DNA of 64,000 nt from Nitrospirillum iridis (GCF_014205765.1 NZ_JACIIZ010000004.1:408101-472100); one strand, 5' to 3'; positions 18,986 to 28,633 are shown, counted from the stretch's first letter. Notes: generated from the sequence alone by a model not told the origin. Program-made: numbers and translations.

Positions 18986-20047
18986 ATGCAGGGAATTTTA
19001 GCCATCGGCCAGTCCAACCGCCTGCGCGTTGTGGCCGTATGCGGCGTGGCGTTCCTGCTCGCCATCGCGGAATTCCGGCTGCTCAGCTTCTACTTCTTCG
19101 ACTATCTCCTCCAGAACGTGGCGGCGGCGCAGGGCGTGCTGGACGGCCTGCCGCACTGGCGCGTTTACCAATCGCGCGTGCTGGGCCCCCTGGTCATGGC
19201 GGCGGTCAGCGGCCTGGGGCCCTCCTTCCTCAACGCCTATTTCATCACCGGGATCGCCACCCTGTCGGCCACGGCGGTGGTCATGTTCCGCGTCGGTCAC
19301 CGGCTGGCCGGCCCCCCCGGCGGATGGGCCGCGATGATGGGCCTGTTCGTCCTGTTTTCGGTGCTCCTGACCCGCCCCTGGCTTTATATCTGGGACTTCT
19401 TCATCCTGCTGATCGGCGCCACCTTCCTTCTGTTGGTGGTCCGCCGCGCGCCGTGGTGGGCGTTCCTGGCGCTGATGGGCGTGGCCTTCCTCAACCATGA
19501 AAGCGCGCTGTTCATCGCCATATGGATGGCAGGACAGGGTCTGGCCGACAATTGGACACGGTGGCGGCTGGACTGGCGGCGATGGGATTGGCGCCTGTTG
19601 GGCGCGGGCGTGGTTGGCGGCATCGCCGGCCTGGAACTGGTCGAGCTGCTGCGCGAACTGCTGCTGAAGCGCGAGATCGGACCGGAGCTGTTCCAGGATG
19701 CCAATCTGGCCGGTGATCATAGCGGCAGCATGCATATCAAGCTGCTGCGCAATTTTGAATCGATCATCGGATGGTTCGTCAGGGCCGACTATTCGTTCCC
19801 GTTCCTGGTTCCCTTGCTGCTGCTGTCCGCCTTGGCCGTGGCCGGGGTGCTGCTGGCCCGCCACCGCCTGAAAGTGGCGGGGCTCTCCCTCTATATCGTG
19901 GCCCAGGTGGCGGCCCTCCTGATCGCCGCTGAACTGGCGGAAACCCGCGTGCTGCTGCAACTGGCTCCGTTCCTGGCCCTCTCCCCCCTGCTGTTGAACT
20001 GGAACGGGGGGCAGGATGATGAGGCCGGCCAGTCCTCCACATCCTGA
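18986..20047 (+). CDS. Polytopic membrane protein, unknown function
   Basis: A 353-residue protein with about eight to nine hydrophobic helices spread over the whole length. Polar loops carry FFDYLLQNVAAAQGVLDGLPHW (about 36-57) and FLNHESALFIAIW (about 168-180); an acidic/His motif of the NHES kind between helices is seen in some membrane glycosyltransferase-like proteins, but no family can be named. GAGGG 11 nt before the ATG supports the start. It follows gph by 82 nt on the same strand and may share its transcript. Confidence 0.65.
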   Translation: MQGILAIGQSNRLRVVAVCGVAFLLAIAEFRLLSFYFFDYLLQNVAAAQGVLDGLPHWRVYQSRVLGPLVMAAVSGLGPSFLNAYFITGIATLSATAVVMFRVGHRLAGPPGGWAAMMGLFVLFSVLLTRPWLYIWDFFILLIGATFLLLVVRRAPWWAFLALMGVAFLNHESALFIAIWMAGQGLADNWTRWRLDWRRWDWRLLGAGVVGGIAGLELVELLRELLLKREIGPELFQDANLAGDHSGSMHIKLLRNFESIIGWFVRADYSFPFLVPLLLLSALAVAGVLLARHRLKVAGLSLYIVAQVAALLIAAELAETRVLLQLAPFLALSPLLLNWNGGQDDEAGQSSTS

Positions 20048-20104
20048 CGCATCCTATGGAAAGGCCGCCCCGGTATTCCAGACACGGCCCCTCCCTGCCG
20101 ACAG

Positions 20105-20623
20105 CTATTTGGTGGCCGGGGTCGGCGGCACGCCGCCGCCTTGCACGGTGATGGTATAGGTCAGGGTCTGCGCCGGGCCGGTGGGCCAGTATATCTGGAG
20201 CAGGACGACATCGGTCCCGATGAAGCCAGGCGCCGGCTGGTACCAGAGTTGCTGTCCGGGCGCGGTCGCCTTGTTGCAGGAGGCGCGGGGATTGCCCGCA
20301 GGGAAGGACGGATAGTCCTTTTCCCCCTGCAAACGGGCCGTGCCATGGGTCGGTGACGTCAGGATACGGATATCCAGGCCGGGAACGACCGTGCAGTCCT
20401 CATGCAACGAGACGAAAAATCCCAGCTTCCGGTCCAGGTCGGCCGGCACCGTGCGAGCCACGGACAAATGTTCCGGCATTGGCATCCCGGCCGGGCGGGC
20501 AACGCCGGCGGCGGTCCCGCCGTTGGCATTCAGCGTGACGGGTGTCACGTCCACGCGCTGCATGCAGCCCGCGACCAGCGCCACGGCCGCCGCCGCAGCC
20601 ATCAAACGCCCAGTGATCATCAT
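20105..20623 (-). CDS. Putative lipoprotein with an Ig/cadherin-like domain, unknown function
   Basis: A 172-residue predicted lipoprotein (lipobox VAGC, Cys about 20). The mature region has the pattern TSPTHGTARL ... WYQPAPGFIGTDVVLLQIYWP ... TLTYTITVQ, which resembles single beta-sandwich modules of the type found in surface proteins. Two cysteines (EDCTVV and ASCNKA) may form a disulfide. Convergent with the membrane-protein gene on its 3' side; 5' side faces the valS terminator region. No partner is evident. Confidence 0.65.
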   Translation of the reverse strand: MMITGRLMAAAAAVALVAGCMQRVDVTPVTLNANGGTAAGVARPAGMPMPEHLSVARTVPADLDRKLGFFVSLHEDCTVVPGLDIRILTSPTHGTARLQGEKDYPSFPAGNPRASCNKATAPGQQLWYQPAPGFIGTDVVLLQIYWPTGPAQTLTYTITVQGGGVPPTPATK

Positions 20624-20708
20624 GTCCCCAACGATTGGATTTCCCGAGTGGCGCCGGGTCAGGCGCCCTCATAGGTGGCATTAATCCAATCAGTGCAGCC
20701 ATGTGACA

Positions 20709-20741
20709 AACGGCCGCCCCTGGCATTCCTGGGCGGCCGTT
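20709..20741 (-). terminator. valS terminator
   Basis: AACGGCCGCCC / GGGCGGCCGTT perfect 11-bp stem with an 11-nt loop, followed on the minus strand by TTTGTC. Lies 33 nt after the valS stop. Confidence 0.8.
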
Positions 20742-20773
20742 CATTGGATACAGCTGTTAAGGACTGACAGATG

Positions 20774-23422
20774 TCAGCCCAGACGGGCCAGCGCCTCGGC
20801 CAGCTTGGCGCGGGTGCCGTCAGCTTCCGCCCGGCGCTCGCGCTGTTCCTCGATCACTTCGGGCGGGGCTTTGTCAACGAAGTTGGGGTTGCCCAGCTTG
20901 GCATCGACCTTGGCGATCTCGCCCGCCAGCTTCTGGATTTCCTTGGCCAGGCGGGCCTTTTCCTTGTCGAGGTCGATGAAATCGGCCAGCGGCAGGACCA
21001 GCGTGGCCTCATCCACCACCGCCTGCACCGCACCGGTGGCTGGGGCATCATTCGTCAGGGTGATGTCGGACAGACGGGCCAGCTTCAGGATCAGGTCGCG
21101 ATGGGTGGCCAGGCGCACAGCCGTCTCCGCCCCCGCCCCCTTCACCAGTAGCGGCAGCTGGGCCGACGGCGGCACGTTCATCTCCGACCGGATGGTGCGG
21201 ATGGTGGAGATGAAGCGCACCACCCAGTCCATCTCAGCCTGCGCGCCCGCGTCCTTGTAGGCGGCCGGGTATTCCGGCCAAGCGGCGGTGATCAGGTCGC
21301 CCCTTTCCTGCCCCTCGCCCAGCTTCTCCCACAGCTCTTCCGTCAGGAAGGGCATGATGGGGTGCAGCAGATGCAGGATCTGGTCCAGCACCCAGGCGGT
21401 GACGGCGCGGGTCTCCGCCTTGGCGGCCTCATCCTCGCCCTGCAGGATGGGCTTGGTGAACTCCAGGTACCAGTCGCAGAAGCCGCCCCAAGCGAAGTGG
21501 TAGAGGGCGTTGGCGGCGTCATTGAAGCGATAGCCTTCCAGCGCCTCCGTCACCTGGGCGGCGCAGTCGGCCACGGCGCCCACGATCCAACGGTTGACCG
21601 TCTGGGTCAGGTCGGTGGGGGCGAAGCCCGGCACCGGCGCCACCTGGTTCATCTGGGCGTAGCGGGCGGCGTTCCACAGCTTGGTCGCGAAATTGCGGTA
21701 GCCCTCGACACGGGAGGTCGCCAGCTTGATGTCACGGCCCTGGGCCGCCATGGCGGTCAGCGTGAAGCGCAGGGCGTCGCAGCCGTACTGGTCGATCAGG
21801 TCCAGCGGGTCGATGACGTTGCCCTTGGACTTGGACATCTTCTGCCCCTTCTCATCCCGCACCAGGGCGTGGATGTAGATGGTGCGGAAGGGCACGTCGC
21901 CCATGAAGTGGATGCCCATCATCATCATGCGGGCGACCCAGAAGAAGATGATGTCAAAGCCGGTGACCAGCACATCGCCGGGGTAATAGCGCGCCAACTC
22001 CGGCGTCTTCTCCGGCCAGCCCAGCGTGGAGAACGGCCACAAGGCGGAGGAGAACCAAGTGTCCAACACGTCGGCGTCGCGGACCAGGGGCGTGGCGGCG
22101 CCGTAGTGGGCATCGGCCTCGCTCTGCGCCTCGGCTTCCGTCTCAGCCACGAAGTACTTGCCGTCCGGCCCGAACCAGGCGGGAATCTGGTGGCCCCACC
22201 ACAGCTGACGGCTGATGCACCACGGCTGGATGTTGCGCATCCACTCGTAGTAGGTGTTTTCCCACTGCTTGGGCACGAACTGGGTGCGCCCCTGCTCCAC
22301 CGCCTCCAGGGCGGGCTTGGCCAGGGTGACGGCGTCGCAGTACCACTGGTCGGTCAGCCACGGCTCGATGACCACGCCGGAACGATCGCCATGCGGCTGC
22401 ATCAGGGTGTGTGGGTCGATCTTCTCCAACAGGCCCAGCGCCTCGATCTCCTCCACCACCTTCTTGCGGGCGACGAAGCGGTCCAGCCCCTGGTACTCCG
22501 CCGGCGCGTGCTCGTTCAGCTTCGCGTCGCGGTCGAACAGGTTGATCATTTCCAGGTTATGGCGCTTGCCGACCTCGAAATCGTTGAAGTCGTGGGCGGG
22601 CGTGATCTTCACGGCACCGGTGCCGGTCTCGGGATCGGCATACTCGTCGGCGACGATGGGGATGCGACGGCCGGTGATGGGCAGGATGACGTTGCGCCCC
22701 ACCAAATCCTTGTAGCGCTCATCCTCCGGATGGACGGCCACGCCAGTATCGCCCAGCATGGTCTCCGGCCGGGTGGTGGCGACGGTGATGTACGTGCCGT
22801 CCAAACCTTCAACCGGGTAGCGGAAATACCACAGGCTGCCCTTCACCTCCTTCTGCTCGACCTCCAGGTCGGAGATGGCGGTGTGCAGCTTGGGGTCCCA
22901 GTTGACCAGACGCTTGTCGCGGTAGATCAGGCCCTGGCGGTACAGTTCCACGAACACCTTGCGGACGGCGGCGTTCAGGCCCTCATCCATGGTGAAGCGC
23001 TCGCGCGACCAGTCGGGCGAGGCGCCCAGGCGGCGCAGCTGGCGGGTGATGGTGCCGCCGGATTCGGCCTTCCACTCCCAGACCTTTTGCAGGAAGCCCT
23101 CACGCCCCAAGTCATGGCGCGTCTTGCCTTCCTTGGCCAGGTTGCGCTCCACCACCATTTGCGTCGCGATGCCGGCATGGTCGGTGCCGGGCTGCCACAG
23201 GGCGTCGCGGCCGCTCATACGCTTGTAGCGGATCAACAGGTCCTGCAGCGTGAAGGTCAGCGCGTGGCCCATGTGCAGGCTGCCCGTCACGTTGGGCGGC
23301 GGCATCATGATGGTGTAGGGCTGGGCGTTGCTGTCCACATGGGCGGCGAAGGCGCCCGAACGCTCCCAACGCTCATAGCGGCTGCGTTCGACATCGGCGG
23401 GGGAGAAGGTCTTGTCCAGCAT
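20774..23422 (-). CDS. valS: Valyl-tRNA synthetase
   Basis: An 882-residue class I aminoacyl-tRNA synthetase. ATP-binding motifs [15 protein letters not shown] (HIGH-type, about 41-55) and [12 protein letters not shown] (KMSKS, about 530), the CP1 editing domain between them, [14 protein letters not shown], an anticodon-binding domain, and a C-terminal coiled coil ([27 protein letters not shown]). Start placed at the ATG before LDKTFSP; a GTG 9 nt upstream is also possible. popZ lies directly upstream. Confidence 0.97.
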   Translation of the reverse strand: MLDKTFSPADVERSRYERWERSGAFAAHVDSNAQPYTIMMPPPNVTGSLHMGHALTFTLQDLLIRYKRMSGRDALWQPGTDHAGIATQMVVERNLAKEGKTRHDLGREGFLQKVWEWKAESGGTITRQLRRLGASPDWSRERFTMDEGLNAAVRKVFVELYRQGLIYRDKRLVNWDPKLHTAISDLEVEQKEVKGSLWYFRYPVEGLDGTYITVATTRPETMLGDTGVAVHPEDERYKDLVGRNVILPITGRRIPIVADEYADPETGTGAVKITPAHDFNDFEVGKRHNLEMINLFDRDAKLNEHAPAEYQGLDRFVARKKVVEEIEALGLLEKIDPHTLMQPHGDRSGVVIEPWLTDQWYCDAVTLAKPALEAVEQGRTQFVPKQWENTYYEWMRNIQPWCISRQLWWGHQIPAWFGPDGKYFVAETEAEAQSEADAHYGAATPLVRDADVLDTWFSSALWPFSTLGWPEKTPELARYYPGDVLVTGFDIIFFWVARMMMMGIHFMGDVPFRTIYIHALVRDEKGQKMSKSKGNVIDPLDLIDQYGCDALRFTLTAMAAQGRDIKLATSRVEGYRNFATKLWNAARYAQMNQVAPVPGFAPTDLTQTVNRWIVGAVADCAAQVTEALEGYRFNDAANALYHFAWGGFCDWYLEFTKPILQGEDEAAKAETRAVTAWVLDQILHLLHPIMPFLTEELWEKLGEGQERGDLITAAWPEYPAAYKDAGAQAEMDWVVRFISTIRTIRSEMNVPPSAQLPLLVKGAGAETAVRLATHRDLILKLARLSDITLTNDAPATGAVQAVVDEATLVLPLADFIDLDKEKARLAKEIQKLAGEIAKVDAKLGNPNFVDKAPPEVIEEQRERRAEADGTRAKLAEALARLG

Positions 23423-23465
23423 GGCGGGCACCTGAAGTCACGGGCTCAAAAAGCGGAAAAAGGAA

Positions 23466-23495
23466 AAGGGCGGCGCGGGGTCCGGCGCCGCCCTT
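23466..23495 (-). terminator. popZ terminator
   Basis: AAGGGCGGCGC / GCGCCGCCCTT stem with an 8-nt loop; on the minus strand followed by TTCCTTTTTCC. Lies 33 nt after the popZ stop and before valS, implying that valS has its own promoter here or depends on readthrough. Confidence 0.7.
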
Positions 23496-23527
23496 GACCG
23501 GGCAAAGGTGTAGCGAAGCGGCGCGCC

Positions 23528-24118
23528 TCAGTCGAGTCCGCGCCGTACCACCTTCTCGATCTCGCGCTTGACCAGACGCTCCACCAAGGACGGCAGGTTC
23601 TCATCAAGCCATTCGCGCAGGATGGGGCGGACCAGCACGTGCACGATCTCCTCCAGCGTGGTGTCGGAGCGACCGATGGGGCCATCGCCCGTCAGGCTGG
23701 GGCCGCCGCGGCGGAAACCCGACAGGCCGGAGAAGGCGCGGCTGGCCGCCTCCTCCGTGAATTGCGACATCAGGCGATCGTCGTCCATGGGCGGGGGACG
23801 GCGCGGCGGGGGGGGCGGTTCATAGGCGAACGGATCCGGCAGCGGCTCGGGCTCCGGGAAAGGCTCATCCGGCACAACCTCCGTCAGCTCCAGCACATCG
23901 TCCTCGGGCGGAGGCGGCGGCGGCGGGGGAGGAGGCGGGGGCGGCATGGGCACCGCCTCGAAAATGTCGTCCTCTGGTGGAGGTGGAGGCGGCGGTGGGG
24001 GAGGAGGCGGGGGCGGCGGCTCCTCGACCGGCGGGGCATCGGTGTCTTCGGAAATGATCCGCCGGATGGAGGCGAGGATTTCCTCCATCGAAGGTTCTTG
24101 TTGTGACTTGTCAGCCAT
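23528..24118 (-). CDS. popZ: Polar organizing protein PopZ
   Basis: A 196-residue PopZ homologue (DUF2497 family), the pole-forming scaffold that tethers the chromosome centromere complex and recruits cell-cycle factors in alphaproteobacteria. The short N-terminal helix SMEEILASIRRIISED (about 10-25) binds clients; a disordered Pro/acidic spacer follows (about 28-115) with two runs of 13 or more prolines; the C-terminal oligomerisation helices are at about 150-196 (TLEEIVHVLVRPILREWLDE ... LVERLVKREIEKVVRRG). The spacer is unusually proline-dense. Next to valS, as often seen in the class. Confidence 0.92.
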   Translation of the reverse strand: MADKSQQEPSMEEILASIRRIISEDTDAPPVEEPPPPPPPPPPPPPPPEDDIFEAVPMPPPPPPPPPPPPPEDDVLELTEVVPDEPFPEPEPLPDPFAYEPPPPPRRPPPMDDDRLMSQFTEEAASRAFSGLSGFRRGGPSLTGDGPIGRSDTTLEEIVHVLVRPILREWLDENLPSLVERLVKREIEKVVRRGLD

Positions 24119-24433
24119 TGTTGCCTAACCTGACCTATAACGGCGTGGACCTGTACCGCGCGGGCGCCCGCTCCGACATCTGGGGCAGCCTAGGGCAAGA
24201 ACAGTAAAAATGCCATTGGGTTAATCATTGGACGCGGCGGCCGCCAATGCTGGACAGTCGCATTTTCGCCCCGGTTCCCAGGGGGGCGCCTGTCCACCGG
24301 TATTGCAGGGCGCCGAGGCGAATAGGGCGGCCCCCGACTCCCGCAAAAGAATAGGGCGGCCCCACATCCCGGTGGAACCGCCCTGGCATCCGGCAGCGGC
24401 CCCGGAACCGGGGCCGCTTGCCCATTGATGGGC
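24119..24433. other. popZ-tolC spacer with direct repeat and hairpin
   Basis: 315 nt without a gene. It contains a perfect 15-bp direct repeat (GAATAGGGCGGCCCC at 24320-24334 and 24349-24363) and a GC-rich 11-bp hairpin AGCGGCCCCGG / CCGGGGCCGCT (24395-24418, loop of 2), which lies 16 nt after the tolC stop and may end that transcript. The popZ promoter should be in the AT-richer part near 24120-24220. Confidence 0.5.
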
Positions 24434-25810
24434 CTACTTCTCGATGGACGGGCCCCAGAGCTTGTCCTTGACCTCTTCGTAGTGGGCCTTGGCGTCGTAG
24501 ATCGGCACGTTCAGGCCCAACTTAACGGCGGTCAGGTCCCCGACCGACGACAGAACCTGATAGGCCGCCACCTGTTCGTCATGCTGGGCCTTCACCAGGT
24601 TCACCTTGGCGTTCACCAGTTCCTGTTCGGCGTTCAGCACGTCCAGAATGGTGCGCGAGCCCACCGACTGCTCCTGACGCACGCCTTCCAGCGCGATCTC
24701 GTTGGAGGCGACGGCGCTCTTGTACGCCTCGATCGCCGCGCGGGCGGTCATCAAGGACTGCCAGGCCTTCACCGCCGTCTCATCGGCTGAGCGCACCGCT
24801 TCCATCACCTGGGTGCGGCGCTGTTGCTCCGTCTGCTTGGCGCCCCGCACCTTGGCGGAGGTGCCGCCCCCCTCATACAGCGGGATGGTGACGCGGGCGG
24901 AGATGACGGCCGTGTCATACTGGGTGTTGGGCGTCGACTGGTCCCAGTTGCGGTAGTACTGGGCGGTGGCCGAGAGCTGCGGCAGCATCTGGCCGAAGGC
25001 GCCGTCCACAGCGTCCTGCGAGGCCTTGTGGTTGTAACGCGCACTCACGACCACGGGCGCCGACACCTCGGCGGCGGCCACGGCCTCCTCCTGGTTCACC
25101 GGCAGATGCACCACACGGGCCGGCTGCTTCAGCGTGCCGGGCATCTGGCCCATCAACTTGGCGTAGGTGGCACGGCTGGCGGCCAGCGAACCCTGGGACG
25201 AGATGCGATCCGCCGTGGCGCTGGCCAGACGCGACTCGGACTGGCTGACGTCAGTGCGGGTCAGCTCACCCACGCGGAAGCGGTCGCGCGACGCTTCCAG
25301 CTGACGGGTCAGCACCTGTTCGTTATTGATGTTCAGTTCCAGGACGGCCTGGTCCCGCACCACGTCAAGATAGGCGGTGACGGCGGACAGCAGCACTGAC
25401 TGTTCGGTGTCCAGCAGGCTGGCGCGACCAGCCTCAACCAGGTTTTCCGCCTGGCTGATGCCGGCCTGGATGGTGCCGCCGGCGTAGATGGCCTGATTGA
25501 CGGTCACGCCGCTCTGGGCCGGATTCATGTGCTCAATGAAGCGGCCCTGGCTCAGACGCTCCTTGCCCACGTTACCATCGGCGGTGACGGTGGGGAGCAT
25601 GGAAGCGCGGGCCTGCGGCACCTGTTCGTCCGTGGCCCGCTGGCCGGCGCGACCGGCTTCCAGTGTGGGATTGTTCTGATAGGCCTGGGTCAAGGCGTCT
25701 TCCAGCGTCTGCCCATGGGCCCCGCCCCCGGCCAGGATCAAGGCCAACGCCGTCAACGGCAGGGCGGCGGCCAGCCGACGAGCGCGCTTCACCCTATATC
25801 CGGTCCCCAT
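24434..25810 (-). CDS. tolC: TolC-family outer-membrane efflux/secretion channel
   Basis: A 458-residue TolC-type channel for efflux pumps or type I secretion. Signal peptide (about 1-34, KRARRLAAALPLTALALILAGGGAHG), then two repeated halves with long helices; family stretches TLEDALTQAYQNNPTLEAGRA and GSRTILDVLNAEQELVNAKVNLVKAQHDEQVAAYQVL are clear. Start chosen at 25810, where GAGG precedes the ATG and a standard signal peptide follows; ATGs up to 25861 are in frame. No inner-membrane partner is nearby, so it may serve several systems. The isoaspartate-methyltransferase homologue lies upstream. Confidence 0.92.
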   Translation of the reverse strand: MGTGYRVKRARRLAAALPLTALALILAGGGAHGQTLEDALTQAYQNNPTLEAGRAGQRATDEQVPQARASMLPTVTADGNVGKERLSQGRFIEHMNPAQSGVTVNQAIYAGGTIQAGISQAENLVEAGRASLLDTEQSVLLSAVTAYLDVVRDQAVLELNINNEQVLTRQLEASRDRFRVGELTRTDVSQSESRLASATADRISSQGSLAASRATYAKLMGQMPGTLKQPARVVHLPVNQEEAVAAAEVSAPVVVSARYNHKASQDAVDGAFGQMLPQLSATAQYYRNWDQSTPNTQYDTAVISARVTIPLYEGGGTSAKVRGAKQTEQQRRTQVMEAVRSADETAVKAWQSLMTARAAIEAYKSAVASNEIALEGVRQEQSVGSRTILDVLNAEQELVNAKVNLVKAQHDEQVAAYQVLSSVGDLTAVKLGLNVPIYDAKAHYEEVKDKLWGPSIEK

Positions 25811-26037
25811 GCCCTCAGCCCCATGTTCCGCGGTGTTCATTCGCATCGCCATTTTCCCCAAACACCTTAATAAATATTATGGCAAGGAGGCGGCGCCGCA
25901 CCCGCGCACGTGGTAGAGCGCCACCCTTAATCCCCATCGCGCGAAAGCGCCTTTAAAAACACTCTGTAACATGTCGGCTGGGCCGGCATAGGTCCACTTA
26001 AGGCCATACCCGGGGGCCTGTCCTGGCAGGACCGCCC

Positions 26038-26691
26038 TTAGAACACGAACTCGGCGCGGCGCTCGAAGCCCGGCAAGGGCTGAACCGCCGCGTCGAACAG
26101 GATGCGGTGCGACACGACGCCCCCCACCTTGCGGTAATAGCGCGCCTCGCCCAAGCCGGCGGCATTGATGACAACCGCCGCCAGGCGGCCGCCCTCGGGC
26201 AGCTGGTCCAAAAGGCTGGCCGGCACCTCGGGCACGGACCCATCCACCAGGATGGCGCCATAGGGGGCCTTGGCGGCATGGCCGGCGGCCAGGTCGCCCT
26301 GCACCACGGTGACGCCGGCGACGCCGGACAGGGCCTTGCGCGCGGCCTCGACCAGGGCGGGGTCGCTTTCCAGCGCCACCACCGAGCCGGCCAGTTCAGC
26401 CATGATGGCGGCGGAATAGCCGGTGGCCACGCCCACGGCCAGCACCTTGTCGGCCCGGGTCAGGGACAGTTCCTGGACCAGACGGGCCAGCACCATGGGC
26501 TCCAGCAGGTAGCGGCCGGGGGCCACGGGCACATCCTCGTCGACATAGGCGACGCCGGCCAGCGCCTCGGGCACGAACCGCTCACGCGGGATGGCCAGGA
26601 AAGCCTCCACCACGAAGGGGTCGGTGACCTTGTTGGGGCGAATCTGACCCTCGATCATGTTGACGCGGGCGGCGGTGTAGTCGGCGGCCAT
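26038..26691 (-). CDS. Atypical protein-L-isoaspartate O-methyltransferase homologue
   Basis: A 217-residue SAM-dependent methyltransferase-fold protein of the PCMT family. Opening MAADYTAARVNMIEGQIRPNKVTDP and FVPEALAGVAYVDEDVPVAPGRYLLEP are recognisable. However, the catalytic loop that reads GQTISQP in the classical enzyme (second copy at 39515-40240) is GRYLLEP here, and motif I reads VLAVGVATGYSAAIMAEL. It may therefore not repair isoaspartate. The start at 26691 is the first that aligns with the family. It lies upstream of tolC on the same strand. Confidence 0.8.
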   Translation of the reverse strand: MAADYTAARVNMIEGQIRPNKVTDPFVVEAFLAIPRERFVPEALAGVAYVDEDVPVAPGRYLLEPMVLARLVQELSLTRADKVLAVGVATGYSAAIMAELAGSVVALESDPALVEAARKALSGVAGVTVVQGDLAAGHAAKAPYGAILVDGSVPEVPASLLDQLPEGGRLAAVVINAAGLGEARYYRKVGGVVSHRILFDAAVQPLPGFERRAEFVF

Positions 26692-26961
26692 GGGATATAC
26701 CGATCTGATGGAAACGATGCGGAGGGGGCATGCGCCAGCCAGGCGACCCGCACATGCTTGAAAAACCAGGATCGGTATATATCGCCCCTGCCGCCGGATG
26801 ACAATTGGCGCCTGCACCGGGCGCCCTCCCCGGGGACACGTCATCGAAACGTCAGAAAGCGACGCCAGCATGCTTGACCGCCCCGACCGGCAACGCTATA
26901 GAGGCGCCCTGCCCTGACCGCAGGCGCCGCTGGCCGGCCCCTCCGGTCGGTTCTCGTGGAT

Positions 26962-27035
26962 GGCGCGGTGGCAGAATGGTGATGCAACGGACTGCAAATC
27001 CGTGAATCCGGGTTCGATTCCCGGCCGTGCCTCCA
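26962..27035 (+). tRNA. tRNA-Cys (GCA)
   Basis: Full cloverleaf: acceptor GGCGCGG / CCGTGCC (one G-U pair), anticodon GCA in GACTGCAAATCC, T arm CCGGG-TTCGATT-CCCGG, discriminator U and encoded CCA. The U discriminator is the cysteine identity element. Confidence 0.97.
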
Positions 27036-27093
27036 AATCCTCCTTTCAAATATTCTCCCCTTGGTGGGCTGGCCCATGGATGCCGGGGCCGGA

Positions 27094-27798
27094 TCACGCC
27101 CGCTGATCGGCATCACCGTCTGCGCCATCGAATCCGGCCGCCACAAGTGGCGCCAGGTCGGGCGGCAGGGCGCCTTCCAAATGCATCAGGCGCACATGCA
27201 GCAAGGCGGCGATGGTCATGGCATCCAGGATCTCCCCCGAAAGCGCCATGGCCAGGGCCTCGCGCAGGGGAAGACGCCGCAGCACAAGCTGCTCGGTTTC
27301 CTCCGGAGCCACCGGCACGGGGGAGAGGTCCCAAGCCAGATAAAGATGGGCGTGCTCGTTGGTCATGCTGTTGGACATGTCCATGCTCAGGATTTCCAGC
27401 CAGCGACCGGCGCGCAGGCCCGCTTCCTCCCGCAATTCGTCGGCCGCACCGGCCAGGGGGCCAACCGCCTTGGGCCCCACCAGCGGAATGCCGCCCTCCA
27501 CCATCTCCCAGCTATAGCGCCCGGCACCGAACCGCCACTGCCCCACCAGCCAGGTGTCGCCGTTTTGCGCCACGGGCAGGACACCGACGGCCACGGTGGT
27601 CAACTCCACCGTGCCATAGATGCCGGGGCTGCCGTTGGGGCGCAGCACATCGTGATGAAACACCCGCATCCAGGGAGTCTCATACCGCATCTCCCGCGAC
27701 AGGACGGTCCAGGGGTTGGACAGCGTGTCGCTAGGACCACCAGGATGGTCGCCCGAGGGACCGGACGAGGGACAGTCGGATGCGGGGGGACAGGACAT
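27094..27798 (-). CDS. Nudix-fold hydrolase, likely ADP-ribose-pyrophosphatase type
   Basis: A 234-residue Nudix-domain protein. Core: TVAVGVLPVAQNGDTWLVGQWRFGAGRYSWEMVEGGIP, then the Nudix helix ADELREEAGLRAG. Compared with the motif GX5EX7REUXEEXGU, the EExGU half is intact, but the Arg is Asp and the first Glu is missing, so metal binding could be altered. The YSWE(M)xEGG layout is the NudF/ADP-ribose group. Start set at the ATG before SCPPAS; the first 45 residues are Pro/Ser/Gly-rich and may be untranslated or disordered. Confidence 0.75.
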   Translation of the reverse strand: MSCPPASDCPSSGPSGDHPGGPSDTLSNPWTVLSREMRYETPWMRVFHHDVLRPNGSPGIYGTVELTTVAVGVLPVAQNGDTWLVGQWRFGAGRYSWEMVEGGIPLVGPKAVGPLAGAADELREEAGLRAGRWLEILSMDMSNSMTNEHAHLYLAWDLSPVPVAPEETEQLVLRRLPLREALAMALSGEILDAMTIAALLHVRLMHLEGALPPDLAPLVAAGFDGADGDADQRA

Positions 27799-28098
27799 GA
27801 TCGTATGAGGTCCTTGACGATGGTCAGCCGTGGCCGGCGCCCCAGGGATACGGCAAACCGCACCCGAGTTCACCCCCTATCCATTGCCGTCCCCTTCGCC
27901 ATAACCCGCAAGGTGCTGATTCCCGCGCTCAGCCAGAGGGCCGCATCCACCTCCCGGGACACTCAAATCGGGGGACGTCACATTTTTTTCGAATTCCCCA
28001 AACAAAGGGGTTCCAATCCCAAAATCGCTTTGCTATATCACCGCCCACCGCAGCGCCGCTGACTGATCGGTCAAACGAAAACGAAGCAGGCGCGCTGA
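27799..28098. other. Intergenic region, Nudix gene to tRNA-Asn
   Basis: 300 nt without a gene, holding the divergent promoters of the Nudix gene (minus) and tRNA-Asn (plus). For the tRNA a weak TTCCAA (28011-28016) / TATATC (28034-28039) pair with 17-nt spacing can be proposed. Nothing else is recognised. Confidence 0.35.
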
Positions 28099-28174
<76 letters not shown>

Positions 28175-28180
28175 ATAGAG

Positions 28181-28215
28181 CCCCCGGAACCGCAAGGTTC
28201 CGGGGGTTTTTCTTT
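28181..28215 (+). terminator. tRNA-Asn terminator
   Basis: CCCCCGGAACC / GGTTCCGGGGG, 11-bp stem with a stable GCAA tetraloop, then TTTTTCTTT. Confidence 0.93.
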
Positions 28216-28256
28216 GCCCAATGGCTACCATCTCCTTGATCTATAAGAGATTCTAG

Positions 28257-28382
28257 AGCCGGCTGCGTTTAATTGAAACCACAGCCGGCTATAGTTGAGT
28301 CTGTCCGCGAGCAGCTTCACGCCCAAAGGCGATTCTGCCTTTGGGCGATCTGCTCTAGAGCGTCGATCCTTTAATTGGACGC
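28257..28382. repeat. Cluster of three short inverted repeats at the IS630-remnant end
   Basis: AGCCGGCTG / CAGCCGGCT (28257-28290), GCCCAAAGGC / GCCTTTGGGC (28321-28346, loop of 6) and GCGTC / GACGC (28360-28382). CTAGAGC followed by TTTAATTG occurs at both 28254 and 28354, as if two related element ends lie side by side. Probably the outer end of the IS630-type element next to tRNA-Asn. Confidence 0.5.
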
Positions 28383-28633
28383 ATATCCTGCGGCCTTGAG
28401 GTAGTTCCAGCACTCGTCGGGGGCATAGAGGTCGCAGATATTCCCGACTGCTTTCCAAAGGTCATTGATGGTCCTGGCGCCGACGCGCCTGAGGTGAGCC
28501 TTGAGCTTTGCGAAGGCCATCTCGATGGGGTTGAGGTCTGGGCTGTGGGGCGGCAGGAAGAGGAACCAAGGGCCCACCTCCTTGAGGATGGCCTTGGCCT
28601 TTTCGCTCTTATGGCTGGCCAAGTTGTCTGGAC
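28371..28633 (-). pseudogene. IS630-family transposase, 3' fragment
   Basis: About 86 C-terminal residues of an IS630/Tc1-type DDE transposase: DNLASHKSEKAK (second catalytic Asp region) and PHSPDLNPIEMAFAKLKAHLRR, with the final catalytic Glu. The N-terminal two-thirds are missing; the sequence switches at about 28627-28634 to an IS256-type fragment on the other strand. Not functional as it stands. Confidence 0.88.
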
